Assembly (NCBI GenBank): GCA_005765155.1
Contig: VCCP01000004.1
Location: forward strand, 2,356,001 to 2,420,000
Direction of reading: 5' to 3'
Length of the DNA stretch: 64,000 nucleotides
From: Zelopaecilomyces penicillatus
Lineage: Eukaryota; Ascomycota; Sordariomycetes; Hypocreales; Pseudodiploosporaceae
A model generated the notes under the pieces. That model was given only the letters and a program-made list of their open reading frames with translations. It was not told the DNA's origin and ran no database searches. The translations under genes were made by a program, and so were the position numbers. Below are positions 1-12,148 of the stretch, piece by piece. Position 1 is the first letter of the stretch; the number at the start of each line of letters is the position of its first letter.

Positions 1-1924
1 AGTGTCGACGTACGTTTTCTAGCAATAGGAATCAAGATGCAACCAAGCCGGTTCTGCCAAATGTTGTATCAATAAACCCGATGCCTATTGTGCAGGCTAA
101 ACATGAGTTTAGCTCGACGTACACCGGGGCTCTACCCGCCTCGTTTTTATCGCAGGCATAGAGTAACTCTCGCACGGCATAGTGCATGCCATTATAACAA
201 GAGGGCTGTGGTTTTATAAAAGTGATAGTGTGCATTAAAGTACTTCAACACGCCAAACTACCTAGGTACCTTGTCTACATCCATCTTGTTGGTAAACTGA
301 GGCTTCATGACTTTGCGCGATTGCATACGGTAACAGAGCTGAGCTGCAGCCGATTGGAGCCTTGGGCAGTAGAAACTAGATGTCAGACCCAACCACCAGT
401 AAGAACGGCTCTTCCAGCCTATCTTTTTATTTGGGTAGAAGGTGTAACAAACGCAATCGGCACCCAACTCAGCTGTAAAAAGCCTACCAATAACGATAAA
501 TACAATTATAACCACCCCAGCCATCCATCTTACACCTAAAACCTTGGGCCCCAACCAACCGTGATAGGGACATTATCAGATAACCCAACCAAGAAATCCT
601 AAAAGATCTTCCCAAAACTCGTCATCCTCGATTATGAATCGATACTGGATACCCCATTTGGACATTCACAGGAAAATCATCACCCAGGAGCTCCAATACC
701 ATCTTGGCCGGCAGGCAACTGTTCGTCCATACACGCTCGAGGTATCTAGTCCATGATTTAGGCCTCTCCGTCACCATGCTATCAGCTCACACATTGAGCT
801 CATTCAGGGGGACGATGGCTTTCTCATCACAACGCCAGGGTCATGTCTAACAGATGTGAGCTATGTATTCTCCTCCGTCCAATTGTTCCTCAAACGTTGA
901 CAAAGCATCGTTTTATCCTCCACTCAGGAACAAATAGACGATATATGCAGGAAATCGAGGGAGTATTGGGACAGACAGACACGGGCAAAGCTGAGGGAAA
1001 ATCCATCAAAGATATTAAAACGACCTCTGCATCAACCAGTCACAATGTCCAAAAACACAACCGACAATGCCAAAATGCCGGAAAGTCGCCGAAGCAGATA
1101 TAGGCGCTCATAGCTCCAGTCAGCAGTACTAAAAGCAGGTCGGATAACCGACATTCAGGGGGATGAGTCGCCGAAGCTGGCTTTGCCATGCAGGGTTTCT
1201 ATCTTTACAATATTTAGGAGGAGCTCAGCTGTGTTGAAAGCTCTATGGCCATGATGCTCTTCTATAGGTCGTGATGGCCTGGTTGGGAAGAATTGATCGA
1301 CAATAGTATATTGTTCTGCAGGCTGAATGATTGACCTTTCCGTTGAACAAGGAGATAATTAAGGTCTCTAAGTCTTTCTCTTCCATAGATTGTTGGCGTA
1401 AACCAATAGTACCAGAGTTGAATTGTTCTTTAGGCATTGCCCGCATCAGAGCCCAACAAAAAGTGAACCCCTCAAAGATCGGAGACCCAACCGTGAGCAT
1501 GTGTCTCACTGCATGTGAACACTATATGTAAGACCACTGAGCTGGTTAGAGGAATATCAATGGATATTGCCAGCCAATACTTGAAAAGGTTCTGGAGATA
1601 TTGACGCTCTTGGAGCAGCGTGGTATGCATGCGCTGATGCCCGCGCCTCCACCCCTCCCCAATGTGTAAACTTTGCAAGAAATATGGACTTCCTTGAAAC
1701 GTAACAGTCGCAAAAAGATGGCCTCATTTCCTGCCGCACATGTTCTTCATCCAATCCTGTACGCATGGCAATCGTAGGGGGGGCATTCCATTATTGAGAA
1801 GAGATGATAAACGCCACCAATCGCACTTCTCAGAAACCGATGATTCGAGATGAGAAAAGCAGAGCAGCATGATATCCAAGCAACATGCACCTCTGTTTTC
1901 TTGAAGAGCAGAAAGTAATGGCGG
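1..1924. other. No supported gene (1.9 kb)
   Basis: Only short open frames occur here, on both strands, with overlapping reading and no recognisable domain, signal peptide or splice structure. The best of them (minus strand, 1243-1509, 88 codons) resembles no family I know and has no supporting flanking exon. The stretch is of normal composition, so it is not an obvious AT-rich mutated repeat. It could hold the 3' end of a gene lying outside the window, but nothing shows it. Confidence 0.5.
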
Positions 1925-2437
1925 TCACTTAACTGTCGCCGAGACTTCGAAACTCTCCTCGTATTTTTTTAGATCCAAGGACCCTGCTGACCACACCAGC
2001 AATGCTTGAACCTGAACTGGCATTTGAAGGCTCTTTGACTTGTGGGTTTTCATGCCAGCTCGTTTTGTTATGGACATTATATAGCCTATAACATTGACCC
2101 ATTCACCGACGCGTGTCAGCTCAGGCTGGATAGTCTCCAAGACCAGCTCAATATTGACCACAGCCCCAGAATTGGAGCCAGGTGGATACATGTGGCCCAG
2201 ACTGAGTGATGCCGTTTGCATCTGATAGGCAGTAACACTAAAAAATTCTAGTTAGAATAAAGGATAGAATAGACTTAGAATCCTTGATCTGTAGGCTGAG
2301 TGAAGGTGATTTAGCATCATGAATTGACCAGTACTTCCTCTTACGTACCATCCCAAGAATCTGACTTTGTCCCCCAAATGGTAATCTTTTAGTGAGGATA
2401 AAAGACACAGCTGCGAGGCGACTGGCCCTCTTGACAT
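1925..2437 (-). CDS. TEN1: Telomere-capping CST complex subunit Ten1
   Basis: Small OB-fold protein that with Stn1 (and Cdc13/Ctc1) binds the telomeric single-stranded overhang and regulates C-strand fill-in. Two exons on the minus strand, 2437-2349 and 2237-1925, joined across a 110-nt intron (donor GTACGT, acceptor TTTTTTAG), give 133 residues, the usual size for fungal Ten1. Exon 1 ends with KVRFLG, the split codon makes Cys, and exon 2 opens with VTAYQ; the joined KVRFLGCVTAY segment followed by TLEH-like SLSLGHMYP and then VNIELVLETI and EWVNVIGYI is the pattern of the fungal Ten1 family (known from the family). The start is the only Met before the conserved strand. The product is short and split, so it is easily missed. 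It is divergent from the DUF952 gene, 285 bp away. The family call rests on motif recognition, not on a search. Confidence 0.78.
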
Positions 2438-2722
2438 GGTGTCATGTTATGTTGGTGCAGCAGAACATAAAGGTTAATTAGTGTGAAACATGTAGTGATC
2501 AAGGCCTGAATGATCAACGGCAAAGCAAATGTGCTGCGTATAGTGTGCAGTCAATGCTGAACACTGTCTTGTGTCACATATTGGTCAGCCTTATGCACTG
2601 TATCTAAACGAGACTACCTACACTACTACCCTGAACTAACTTTGACATTTCTTCATAAACATCAACACTAATTTTCATTTCCAACATCCAACGGCGGTGA
2701 TTTAACCACTCAAATTTACAAA
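2438..2722. promoter_or_regulatory. Divergent promoter between TEN1 and the DUF952 gene
   Basis: These 285 bp separate two start codons pointing away from each other, so the interval must carry both 5' leaders and both core promoters. The end next to the plus-strand gene is rich in C, A and T, as fungal leaders often are. No clear TATA box is seen. Confidence 0.5.
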
Positions 2723-3173
2723 ATGGCGTCAGCACCAACCCCTTTGCCAAAGTTCATTTACAAGATCCTCCCAAACAGCCCTCAAAACCCCCTACCGCCC
2801 CAATTCCCTCTTTCCGAGCTCGACCGAAACGATGGATATGTCCATCTGAGCACAGCTACACAGGTAAAAAAAATTGAGAGCAATCTACCCGACACGATCC
2901 TGATTTTGATTTCACGTCTGTGAGCTCGAAAAACTAACAAAATCACATTATAAGGTACCTGAGACAGGCGATTTGTTTTTCAAGAATGCCACCAAACTTT
3001 GGCTTGTCAAGCTTGAGCGTGTGAAGCTAGAAAACCCTCTGAAGTGGGAAGATGGGTTCCCTCACTTGTATGGCAACTTTGGTGCCGCAGACGTGCGATC
3101 GATAGAGGTATTTCATCGCGCAGGGGGACAAACATGGTTTGAAAGCATGCGAAGCTCATCATGGCTAGAGTAG
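2723..3173 (+). CDS. DUF952 family protein
   Basis: Exons 2723-2863 and 2955-3173, intron of 91 nt, giving 119 residues. The frame is continuous across the junction (STATQ then VPETGDLFF). The protein shows the DUF952 hallmarks: a YKILP opening, then SELDRNDGYVHLSTA, FFKNATKLWLVKLE and a FPHLYGNF segment. DUF952 proteins are small, widespread in bacteria and fungi, and have an alpha/beta fold; their biochemical role is not established (family knowledge). The length fits a single complete domain with a short proline-rich N-terminal addition. No signal peptide or membrane segment is seen, so a cytosolic place is likely. The only neighbour that could share regulation is TEN1, through the divergent promoter. 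Confidence 0.82.
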
Positions 3174-3278
3174 ACGGACAATAAACATTGGGTAGCCTTC
3201 ATTACTGATGTGCGTCTCTTGGGACTTTTCTTTATTTTTATTTTTTTTGAGTGATTATTCATCCCATCTTTTACAGAT

Positions 3279-5512
3279 CTAAACCCCAAGATCCTTCTCA
3301 ACCATGCCCTTGCAAATAGGGTGATAGAAATCCTTATTCTTTGCAAACGTCTCCAGGGCAAGGCTTCTATCGACCTTGTTCAGCGCGCGGAACAGAGGTC
3401 GGACATACTTCATGCGGCCAACCTTGCCGAGCAACTCTGCAGTGCCTTGGAAGCACTTGCTGTCGCCGGCTTTCAGAGCTACGAGGTAGTACGAGAACTG
3501 TAGCTCGACATTTTTTGTGTTGAGGAGATCATAGACTTCACCGAGGAGCTGGACGCGCTCGCAGCTGAAGGGTTCCGCCTGCTGAAGCTTCTCTAGGAAA
3601 ACAAGCTTCTGGTTGGCTGTGAAGGATTCGACGTCCTTGGGGCTAGGTTTGTAGGACTATGTTTTTTTTCTTGTTAGCTCATCAAGCTTGTGCCAGCTTT
3701 GGATGTGTGTTAATCAGGATTCTTACGCTGTCGTTCCATTTCTCAGCCAGGTCATAGCACATGTTGGCCAAGGAGGTGTCAAAGTCAGGCTTGGGGGGCA
3801 TGCCAGTGCTGTAAAGCTTCTCCTGCCAATCAATCGCAGCAACCTTCTTCTTGATATCCTCATCGCCTAATCCGTTGAAGAAGTCCATGTAGGTATCCCT
3901 GAACTCGAAGGAATCCAAAGACTTTCCAGCCCACTTGTTGAAGTAGTGAGGGATGAACTTGTCAAAGTTTTCTCGGCCAACAACACGCTCAAGATAGTAG
4001 ACGAAGTGGAAACCTTTCTCGTAGGCGACCTGGCTGTATACGTCCTCAGGGTCCACGTTGGTGTGGTCGATGATCAGCTTGGTGTATTCATGGTCCTTTC
4101 CAAAGTGCTCAACCGAGTCCTCTATGTGCGGCGTTAGCTTTGTCTCCTTTTGAGAGAATTATGACCGCCCCTTTAGCGCATGTTACTTACCCAGGGCCTT
4201 CCATCCGAGAATGGCCGAGAAGTCAAACTCAGCATCACCATGGATGACAGCCTGAATACGGCGTTCCAGATACATAGTCCATCCCTCGTTCAACCAGCTA
4301 CCGAGTTCAAAAGTAAGCCCTTGTTCTGGGGGAAAAGGGGGGGGGGGCTAATAGCGACTTACAAATGCTCCCAGCTAGAGTTGGACACCAAGTTTCCACT
4401 CCAGCTGTGGGCTAGCTCGTGAGCAATGACATCGACGTTTTGTCGGTCACCACTGATGATTGTGGGAGTAGCAAATGTGTAAACAGGGTTTTCCATGCCT
4501 AAAAAGTCAGGAAACCCGATAAAAGAATTTAGTGTTCGAAAGGGAACTCACCTCCGTAAGGAAAGCTGGGGGGAAGGACCAGCACATTGTATTCTCCCCA
4601 CCTGTAGGGAGAGACAAGCTTCTCGGCCACCTCCATGAACGTTTCCATGTCACGCTCAAGCTCCCACTTGCAGGCTTCTAGCTCATTGGGTCCAGAGGCG
4701 ACCTTGCTACGCGAGCCGATGGAAGCAGTTGCAATATCACCAGAGGCAACAGCAAAGAGATAAGCAGGAATAGGAACCTTTTGCTCAAACTCATACAACT
4801 TCTCTGTGCCAGGAGTGGCTGTATGGTCGCCTACAGGGACACCGCTGGCAACCACCGGAAGGGTAGATGTCAACTTGAAGGTGAAGGTCGACTTCACATC
4901 TGGTGTATCTTGGCAGGGGAAAATGGAGCGGGCATTGATGGCCTGGCACTGAGAGAACATGTAGGGGTACTTCTTGTCAGACGTCTGAGCCGGGGCAAGC
5001 CATTGCAGAGCAGTGCACTTCTCCGTAGTCTCCAGATCAATCTCAACATTGATGAGCTCGCCCTTGGAAGCACCCTCCGGAACAGAGACGTGAAGCGGCG
5101 AGCCGAACGGAGCTGAGTGGGGCTTAAGTTCCCACTTTGACTCGGCGGAGTTGACGTTGACGGCTGAGACCTTGACGAATCTCGAATCAAGAACAACCTC
5201 CTTGCTCTCCTTGTCAGTCTGGCTTTCCAGCTGCAGAATGACCGATCCCTTCAACCGCTTATTTTCAAAGTCAATGTTGAACTTGGCCGTTGTGTGCTTG
5301 GTGCGCCAGGCGCCATAGTTGGACAACGTGGTTGGATCTCTGCTGGCCGTCATGGTTGCAAATCCTCGTCTTAAATTGTTTGGGTTGAGAATGGAGGGGG
5401 AGCGGACAAGTCTGGCTCTCTTGAGAAGAGAAGACCACGACATTGGACCGGTTGGGAGCGCCAAAGACCGGCTCTCCTCTCTGCTCATCCACTTATCTCT
5501 CCTCACTTGCAA
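3279..5512 (-). CDS. Leukotriene A4 hydrolase-type M1 aminopeptidase
   Basis: Bifunctional zinc aminopeptidase/epoxide hydrolase family (animal LTA4H, yeast Lap2). Exons on the minus strand: 5512-4552, 4498-4363, 4297-4191, 4121-3727, 3656-3279; 658 residues from the first ATG, 605 from the internal ATG at 5353, which matches the human length (about 611). Zinc site HELAH at residues 347-351 with the third ligand E370 in WLNEG (HEXXH-X18-E, intact), the substrate-binding PYGGMEN just before it, and the C-terminal GRMKYVRPL that holds the carboxylate-binding Arg/Lys. The N-terminal extension (about 53 residues: no Asp or Glu in its second half, Arg-rich, ending NLRRGFATM) looks like a mitochondrial presequence, so two start sites may give mitochondrial and cytosolic forms (inference). 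Intron 4298-4362 carries an 11-nt C-run on the sense strand and a decoy CAG. Family assignment is secure; choice of start is not. Confidence 0.93.
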
Positions 5513-5559
5513 AAACGCTGCATGCTACTATGCTTGACACATTCCTATTTGAGGGGGGT

Positions 5560-5565
5560 CACGTG
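5560..5565. promoter_or_regulatory. CACGTG E-box upstream of the aminopeptidase gene
   Basis: A CACGTG palindrome lies 48 bp upstream of the first ATG of the minus-strand aminopeptidase. It is the core site for bHLH factors (Cbf1- or Pho4-like in fungi). A single six-base match can arise by chance. Confidence 0.3.
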
Positions 5566-8500
5566 CTGAGCAGCCACTCCTTGATTTCAGCTGCTGTCAG
5601 GGCAGTGGCTGTGTCATTGTTCTGTGGCGCTCTCGATTGATAACCAATTCTCGCTGTTCCCAGGGCAGCGTTTTGGGAGGTGAACACGGATGTATAATAT
5701 CGACAGCAACAGCATATCAATTCCTGTGATAGTTTGAGTTGGTGTTGATGGCCTACATGGCTACCCAGCCACTACCCAGCAACTAGCAGGCGACTGGCCA
5801 GCGACTCATTAGCATTGCCCTGCGCCTTTCCGCAACCAGACTGCTCTGTCTCTCGGGACGAAGACCCTGCCAAGCAACTGATTACTCGTGGCTGCTACTC
5901 ATCCGAACTTTGCACGCAAACGCAGCCACACGTCAGGCACCCGAAGAATGGTCACATCCTCCCGAAAGCCGCTGCATCGCAGTTGGAGTGGATTCGTAAT
6001 GGGCCTTTCCTTTCCCCTTTCCTCCCAGGCCAGGGCGTAAAGTTGTTCGGTCCGGTCGTCCAGGCTTTCGTTGATGCCCCAGGCCGCCAGCCAGCCTGGC
6101 AAGTTTTTGGTGTCTTTTGCTGGCACCAGACCAACCGACCACCTGAAACCGCTCAGTCCTGGACCAGCCAGCCTGACCCGTACCAGACGCCACCCCACGA
6201 GCCAACCAAACCAAGGAAAACCCACACCTCCCTCCTCCTCGATTCCACATTCCACGTTTTCCACGTTTCCAAGTTTCCAGCACGTTTTTACCTCCCTTCT
6301 GACAGCATTCTAGAAAAGGGCCTCCGTACCCGAACGGTGGACGCCGCTGCAACACCAAAACGCTGTGGGTGGCATTTCAGACGAAGGAATGGCAGTCGAA
6401 CAAGCCTGTTAGCTCCTAATGGCACTTTGGGGGTTGGCTAAAGGGTTATTTTAGGCTCAGGACCTGCCAGAACGATTTTAAGACGCTCCCGTTTCAAGGA
6501 TAATGACCTGCAGTTGTCTTTACAGCTCGTGGTATAGGGAACCATGGCCTTAAGAGGCAGGGATCTCATCAGTAGCCATCACATCTGGTGGTGGTCAGCA
6601 CTTGCCTAGGTGTCCGCTGCCCCAACTTAGCCTCAAAGGCACGCCCTGTCCAGCCTGTGTCATCCAAACTACCAGCAACGACGGGTGAATATGGTGGCTG
6701 GCCTGTTTCGTTCTTCTGATAAGAGCCTGTTATCACCGTTGTGTGTTCATTGAGAAACCACCCTTGTCCACGTCTAATAGCTGGCACCACCAGCCTATCC
6801 GGGCTGTCCGTACCTGCACGACGGCCAAGGCACTTCCTTCTAATGGCCCCCTGGCCTCCCGGCTTTCATCGGACGGAAGCTGACCTCTGCTTTACAATGT
6901 CCGTTTCACCATGCTTTGAATACAAGATCAACACGGGCCGTACGCCGCAACTACATCATCTGAGCCCTATCAGTTGTGCCAGGAAGATCGGCATTAACAG
7001 CCTCTGCAAACAAGCCTCGTTTGTCGGTGGGGCTCACAGCTTCTCGCCCAAACTCTAATGAATCGATAGCATCATCTTCAATGGGACACAGCCATCAAGC
7101 ATGGCTCCTGATGCCGCTTTCTGGTCCTGCTTGACCCTGAAACGCTTGTAGTGTGGGTTCCTCATGCAGTTGCATTGAGAAGTCGACTTCCCCAGACCCC
7201 ATTCCAATTTACTCTCTCAGGCATAGAAATGGGGTGAACTAGGCACCAATCTCAGTAATATCGTCTCTTCTTATCTCGTATGATTACTTCTAGAGTGTAA
7301 AACGGCATCCATTATGCGCACCTCGTGTAGCCCCTGCTCTTTACCCCGGAATCGAGGTCATTTGCCTTACACACGTGGGATAGTAATACCGCAGAAACGG
7401 CTATTATGCTACTCAGAAGGTCATTGCATGCTGTGGCAAGACAAACAAAGCCCTGCCTTGAATGTATAGATGCATTACACACTTGTAGAGAGCGACGGTG
7501 TTTGTGCATATGCCTTGGTTAAGATTGCGTAGCATATTGGCATTGACATCGTACGAGTTCCTGTAATAGAACTAAAACATCTTCAACATTTCCACTTCGG
7601 CTTGGCTTTGACAAGAAGATGCAATCCTCCCCACGGCTGGTGTGTAGATATACTAACTCTACACGAGCCTACCTGCTCCATCGCAAAGTAATCACCTCCA
7701 AGCAATTTCCGATGACATCGATCCAAATTCAGCTTTTGCTCAGACGCATGTGTCGCACAGGATGGGTAATTTGTGGCTGAGAGACCTCGTGATGGGGCAA
7801 GACGGGAAGATAAACTCGTACGCCAAGGGTGGAGCTATGCTGAACACCGACACCCAAGTCATCTAGGAATTAGACTAGGTGTAGGAACGAACATGGGATG
7901 AAGACAAAGCAAGACCCATCGTAAATGCTCCATAATACCCGATGGATGAGATGGGAGCGCAAACCAGTGCTTGGGCAATTACCAATTGTAGATGGAACTT
8001 ATCATGTTGGCTGCGGAGCAACCGGATCTCAAATGATGTAGATAGTTTCACCTAATTAATAATCTACCAAACTTAGACTTTTGGTCTTGATGAGCAATCC
8101 GGGTCGTTCAATAATGACAAATACGATCGAATAGCCCAAACTGGCGAGATGGCGAGATGGCGATTTTGAGTTCGTCCACACCCCCTCTCTCCATCTCTCC
8201 CTCCCTTTAATCTCCGTTCGATAATGGCGCCACTCTCGAACCCTACTACGATCACGAACAGGTATAATGCTGTTTTTTGAGGCTTTCCCACGAAGATAGA
8301 GACGCCTCCCCAACTCCTCTTTCCACAATAACTATCGACGCCGGCTTTTGTGGAATGAACGGGAGAAACTGCCAGACAAGCGAATGAGCCCATTTTTTTT
8401 ATTTGTTTTTTTTTTCCTTTTTCAGTTTGCGGAACAAGCCACCCTTTCCCTCCCCCACCACCGGGGCGGCAGGCAATTGGGGCCGTTTGTGAACTTCCCG

Positions 8501-10234
8501 CAATCCGAATCACACGGCTTCGGACTTGGGAAAATAGAAGTTCAAATTTCCCATTCCCACGGACCGCAAGGTAATCAAAGAGTTTTCTTTTTGGGATCGG
8601 CCTCCAAAATGAGCGGAAAGGATACTAGGAAAAAGCACAGGACTCTTTAATGGCAAAGACTTTGTGAAATTACAGGCAGTTTGTCTGGGGAGAGCTGAAC
8701 GTTATACCATGGACACCGGCGGTGCGCCACAACCGGCAGGCCGGCCACGTCTCCGGCGGACCGTTACCGGCTCAGTACAACTTCATTCACAAGTTTTTTG
8801 TATTTTTTAATATGGCAGGCAGGTGTATGCAAGTCATGTAAAATGTAACATGAAGAACAAAAAATTAAAGTTAAATGCTGCATCACTTACATGACATTGC
8901 CTAATTGCGGCTCTGCATAATAACCTAGGTATATTTGCTGGTTGTGGTTGTTGTTTGGTCTTAATGAGGTTTTCATCCGAGCTTTCTTCCCAACATGATG
9001 GATGGTTGGGAAACTTCGGATGGCAGGCTCAGACTCAAAACCAACTAACTGTACGAAAACTCCTAAAACTCCGCAACGATGTTTTTGTTCTAGAGCTAAT
9101 CAACATCAAGCCTCCTTCCCAAAAATCATCCGCCCTGGTTATTTTTTCCCACATGGCCGCAGCAGCCGCGTTTCGAGAGACGGGCTCTCTCTTTGTTGCC
9201 TTCTAGTTCAGCCCAAAACACAGCCCAGAAACCTACCACGACACGTGTAGGGCGACACGGACCGAGAGCGCCGGGCACATCATGGCTTTTTTTGTTGGAG
9301 GTCATGGGTGAAGTTTTTTTTTTGTTTGGCTAAACTAACCCACGTCATTTGAAAAGCTGCCTTTGGGCAGAGGGGGGGTGCGTCCCGTTGCGCCACTGGG
9401 CGAAAAAGGCTATCTGTTTTTTTTTTTCAGCCCTGAAGGTGAGTCTCTCTCGATGTTCCACATATCTGAGACAAGCAACAAATGTGTGCGCGGGAACTTT
9501 TTTGGGGGAGGGGTTAAAGAGGTACGAAGAAACATTTTGTTAGTTAGCATCTTGCTCCCACAAAAACTAAAAAGGCTTGGCTGAGGAGGCTGGAGCCCCG
9601 CAGTCTTCAATCTGAGACCAGGGCCTGAGTTGGGGTGTTGAAACTTGTGAGCAGAGAGCGTAGAGAGCAGAGAGCTGAAAGGGTGTGCTGTTGCGCCGGG
9701 TGCCTTCCCGAAGTGCCGCGCTCAAAGATACGATGGGGGTTTATAATCAGGACGGACACAACTCGCGCTCGCCTCAAAAAACACCGATGCTGCGCAATCT
9801 TGGTCGAAATCTCGTTGTCTAGCTAGATTCCGTTGTCAACAACAGTAAAATAGACGGCACCAAGTGCGCCGTTGCCCGGAGCCCGACTTTGCGCTCTCAT
9901 GTTGTTGTGCACACATTTTCAACGCCATAGTAGAGTAAAGAAAAGGGCAATGACGTATGCGCATTATTAATACGCCTTTAGTGATCAGTGAGCATAACTG
10001 TTGCATGTCTCGTTGTGCGCATCGAGGTCCATGCGTAAAAGCCCTCGCCAAAATGCCCGTCAATAGTTTGATTTAATAACTTTGCACAAAGAGTTGCATA
10101 GTAGGCGATGATGATGCCCAAAACGAGTTCTCAGTCTGAAACCCTGTTTCAAACCCCGCATTCAATAAACGTTTGCATCTCCCCTCTCGTTCCTAATTGA
10201 GATCAAGATTCAAGTTTGGGAAATCCCAGTGAGG

Positions 10235-10304
10235 TCATCATCATCATCATCATCATATACTACAATTATATTCATCTGCTGCATAAGATAGGTAGGTAGG
10301 TAGG
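10235..10304. repeat. Microsatellites (TCA)7 and (TAGG)4
   Basis: A (TCA)n run of 22 nt at 10235-10256 is followed at 10289-10304 by four TAGG units. Both are perfect short tandem repeats inside the gene desert. Confidence 0.85.
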
Positions 10305-11538
10305 TGTAGTAGAAATCAGCCCTGTGGAGTGACACTTGAGATATGCCAGCCTTTGCCACGCGGCTTAAGAATTATTAAAAGAAAAAAGCGCGCAGAAACC
10401 GCAGAGGATCTCGGATCATTCCTTCGGGTTGTTCCCTTTCTCCGCAAAGCCGCATCTAGGGAAAGGCGAATCCCACCCTAACGGCTACCACGACCACTAC
10501 TACCACCATAAATGGGCATGTCCCAGGTATTGTTGCCACATGTTTGCATCAATAGCGGCTGCTGCTCTTTTTGGAGGTGTAGGGGGGGGAGATAAAAGAA
10601 AAAAAAAACGCAACTGGGAGGGCAGAAGGGTCTGAGAGTTGTGTTCCAGTCTAAGTTGGCGTCATAACGCTAAACCAGAGGGGAGGGACACAGCATCCAA
10701 GTATGTAAATCCGACCCCATAGTTGTGCAGAAAAGATCAGTGGTATTATTACCTTGGCGGCATGGCATGTCCCCAACCCCCCTTTCTTGCAGGAGGGAGT
10801 TATACATTTTCTCCTCTATAACATGTGGTGTCTTTGTATAGCAATTGCGTCACTTGATGATGCTTGGGAGAAGGGAAAAAAAAAACTCTGCTCGGCGCTT
10901 TGATGATGAGATTTTTTGATTTTTTTTGTTGAGCGTGTGAAAGTGCATCTACACCCAATACACATGCGTATCTACGCGAGGTGGGGAGGGTTGCGAACCG
11001 AGTTGTGATAGTGACTGTGATAAGCAACTGACATTAATCATAGCATCTCGAAATAAATGAAAATAAGGGGGCTAAAAAGGAAAAAAGGGAGTTAAAAAAG
11101 CAAAGAATCAGACTCTGTGTGACTTCTTACACAGTTTGCATCTTTAACACTTGGCATCACAGTTTGCTTTCACAGTTAATTAATCAACCAAAGTACCAAA
11201 GTTTACTTACTTCTTCCTCTAATTCCCAACAACTACGGCCCCACCAACCGGATCACAACGGGCCATCTCGGCTAAAACACAGCATGTACATCATTCCGCA
11301 TGGGCCTAAAAAAAAGTACATAAAGGCAAAACACGTCCAAAAAAGAAAAGAAACAAGCTAAAGAAGAAACCGAGGTGAGAAAAAAAAAACCAATGAAATC
11401 TGATAAGAAGAGCTTTTTTGAACTCTTTTCGGTGCTTCATGTGGGCTGGACTTGACACCCCCCGCGGCTTAAGCCCAGGGCTTGTGATGGATGCAGGCAA
11501 CCGCTCCGTGCCAGTGGGCCACAACGGTGCTTGCGCTC

Positions 11539-11551
11539 TATATATATATAT
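11539..11551. repeat. (TA)n dinucleotide run
   Basis: Perfect alternating TA tract of 13 nt in the gene desert; a GA-rich tract (GAGAGAGAGTGAGAGAGA) follows about 105 nt later near 11655. Confidence 0.8.
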
Positions 11552-12132
11552 GACAAGACAAAAGACCGTGCCTTGCAGTAGGTAAACAGCACATACATAT
11601 ATTATACTACTAAAAACCCCTGTAATTATTTGGAATGGAGTTCTATGGAGATAAAGAGAGAGAGTGAGAGAGACCGGTTCGGGATAACCATTCCAATTGA
11701 AACACGAATAGAGGAGCCATGCGGTCAATGATGTTTTGCAAAGCTTATCTACGGAAACTTTCCGTTTGAATAGACCACAAACAATTGTCCTACTCCTCCT
11801 ACACGTTCCGGCGTCAGACTGTTCGGAAGAACGGCAATTTTGGCAGATCTTACAACCAGGAGGTCTCCCCCTCCAGGTTTTGTTCATGACCGTGCCCTCG
11901 CAGATGCTACGCAGTATCATCCATCTTTTACTGGAATTGTGTGCCTCCAATGGGACGCAAGGGCAATCGGGGGTGGGAGGAGGATCATCGCAGGGGTTTC
12001 AAAGGGCCAACCTTTTTTTGTTGCTGTAGTTGCTGTTGTTACTGTTGTTTGGGGGGGGCGTGCTAGGCGATTCATTCTGGCTGGCATTCAGGGCAAGAGA
12101 CATATTACTGTGCAAGAGATAATGAGGTAATT

Positions 12133-12148
12133 GGATGGATGGATGGAT
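12133..12148. repeat. (GGAT)4 tandem repeat
   Basis: Four perfect GGAT units in the gene desert. Confidence 0.8.

Noticed and set aside
1243..1509. 88-codon minus-strand frame near the window start
   Set aside because: No domain recognised, no extension by a second exon, and an overlapping plus-strand frame.
5815..6441. 208-codon plus-strand frame in the desert
   Set aside because: No domain, biased to Pro/Ser/Arg from GC-rich DNA, overlapped by an equally open minus-strand frame, and no splice partner.
11306..11950. 214-codon minus-strand frame
   Set aside because: Low-complexity ends (Phe-rich from A/T runs), no recognisable family, no signal peptide and no supporting neighbour.
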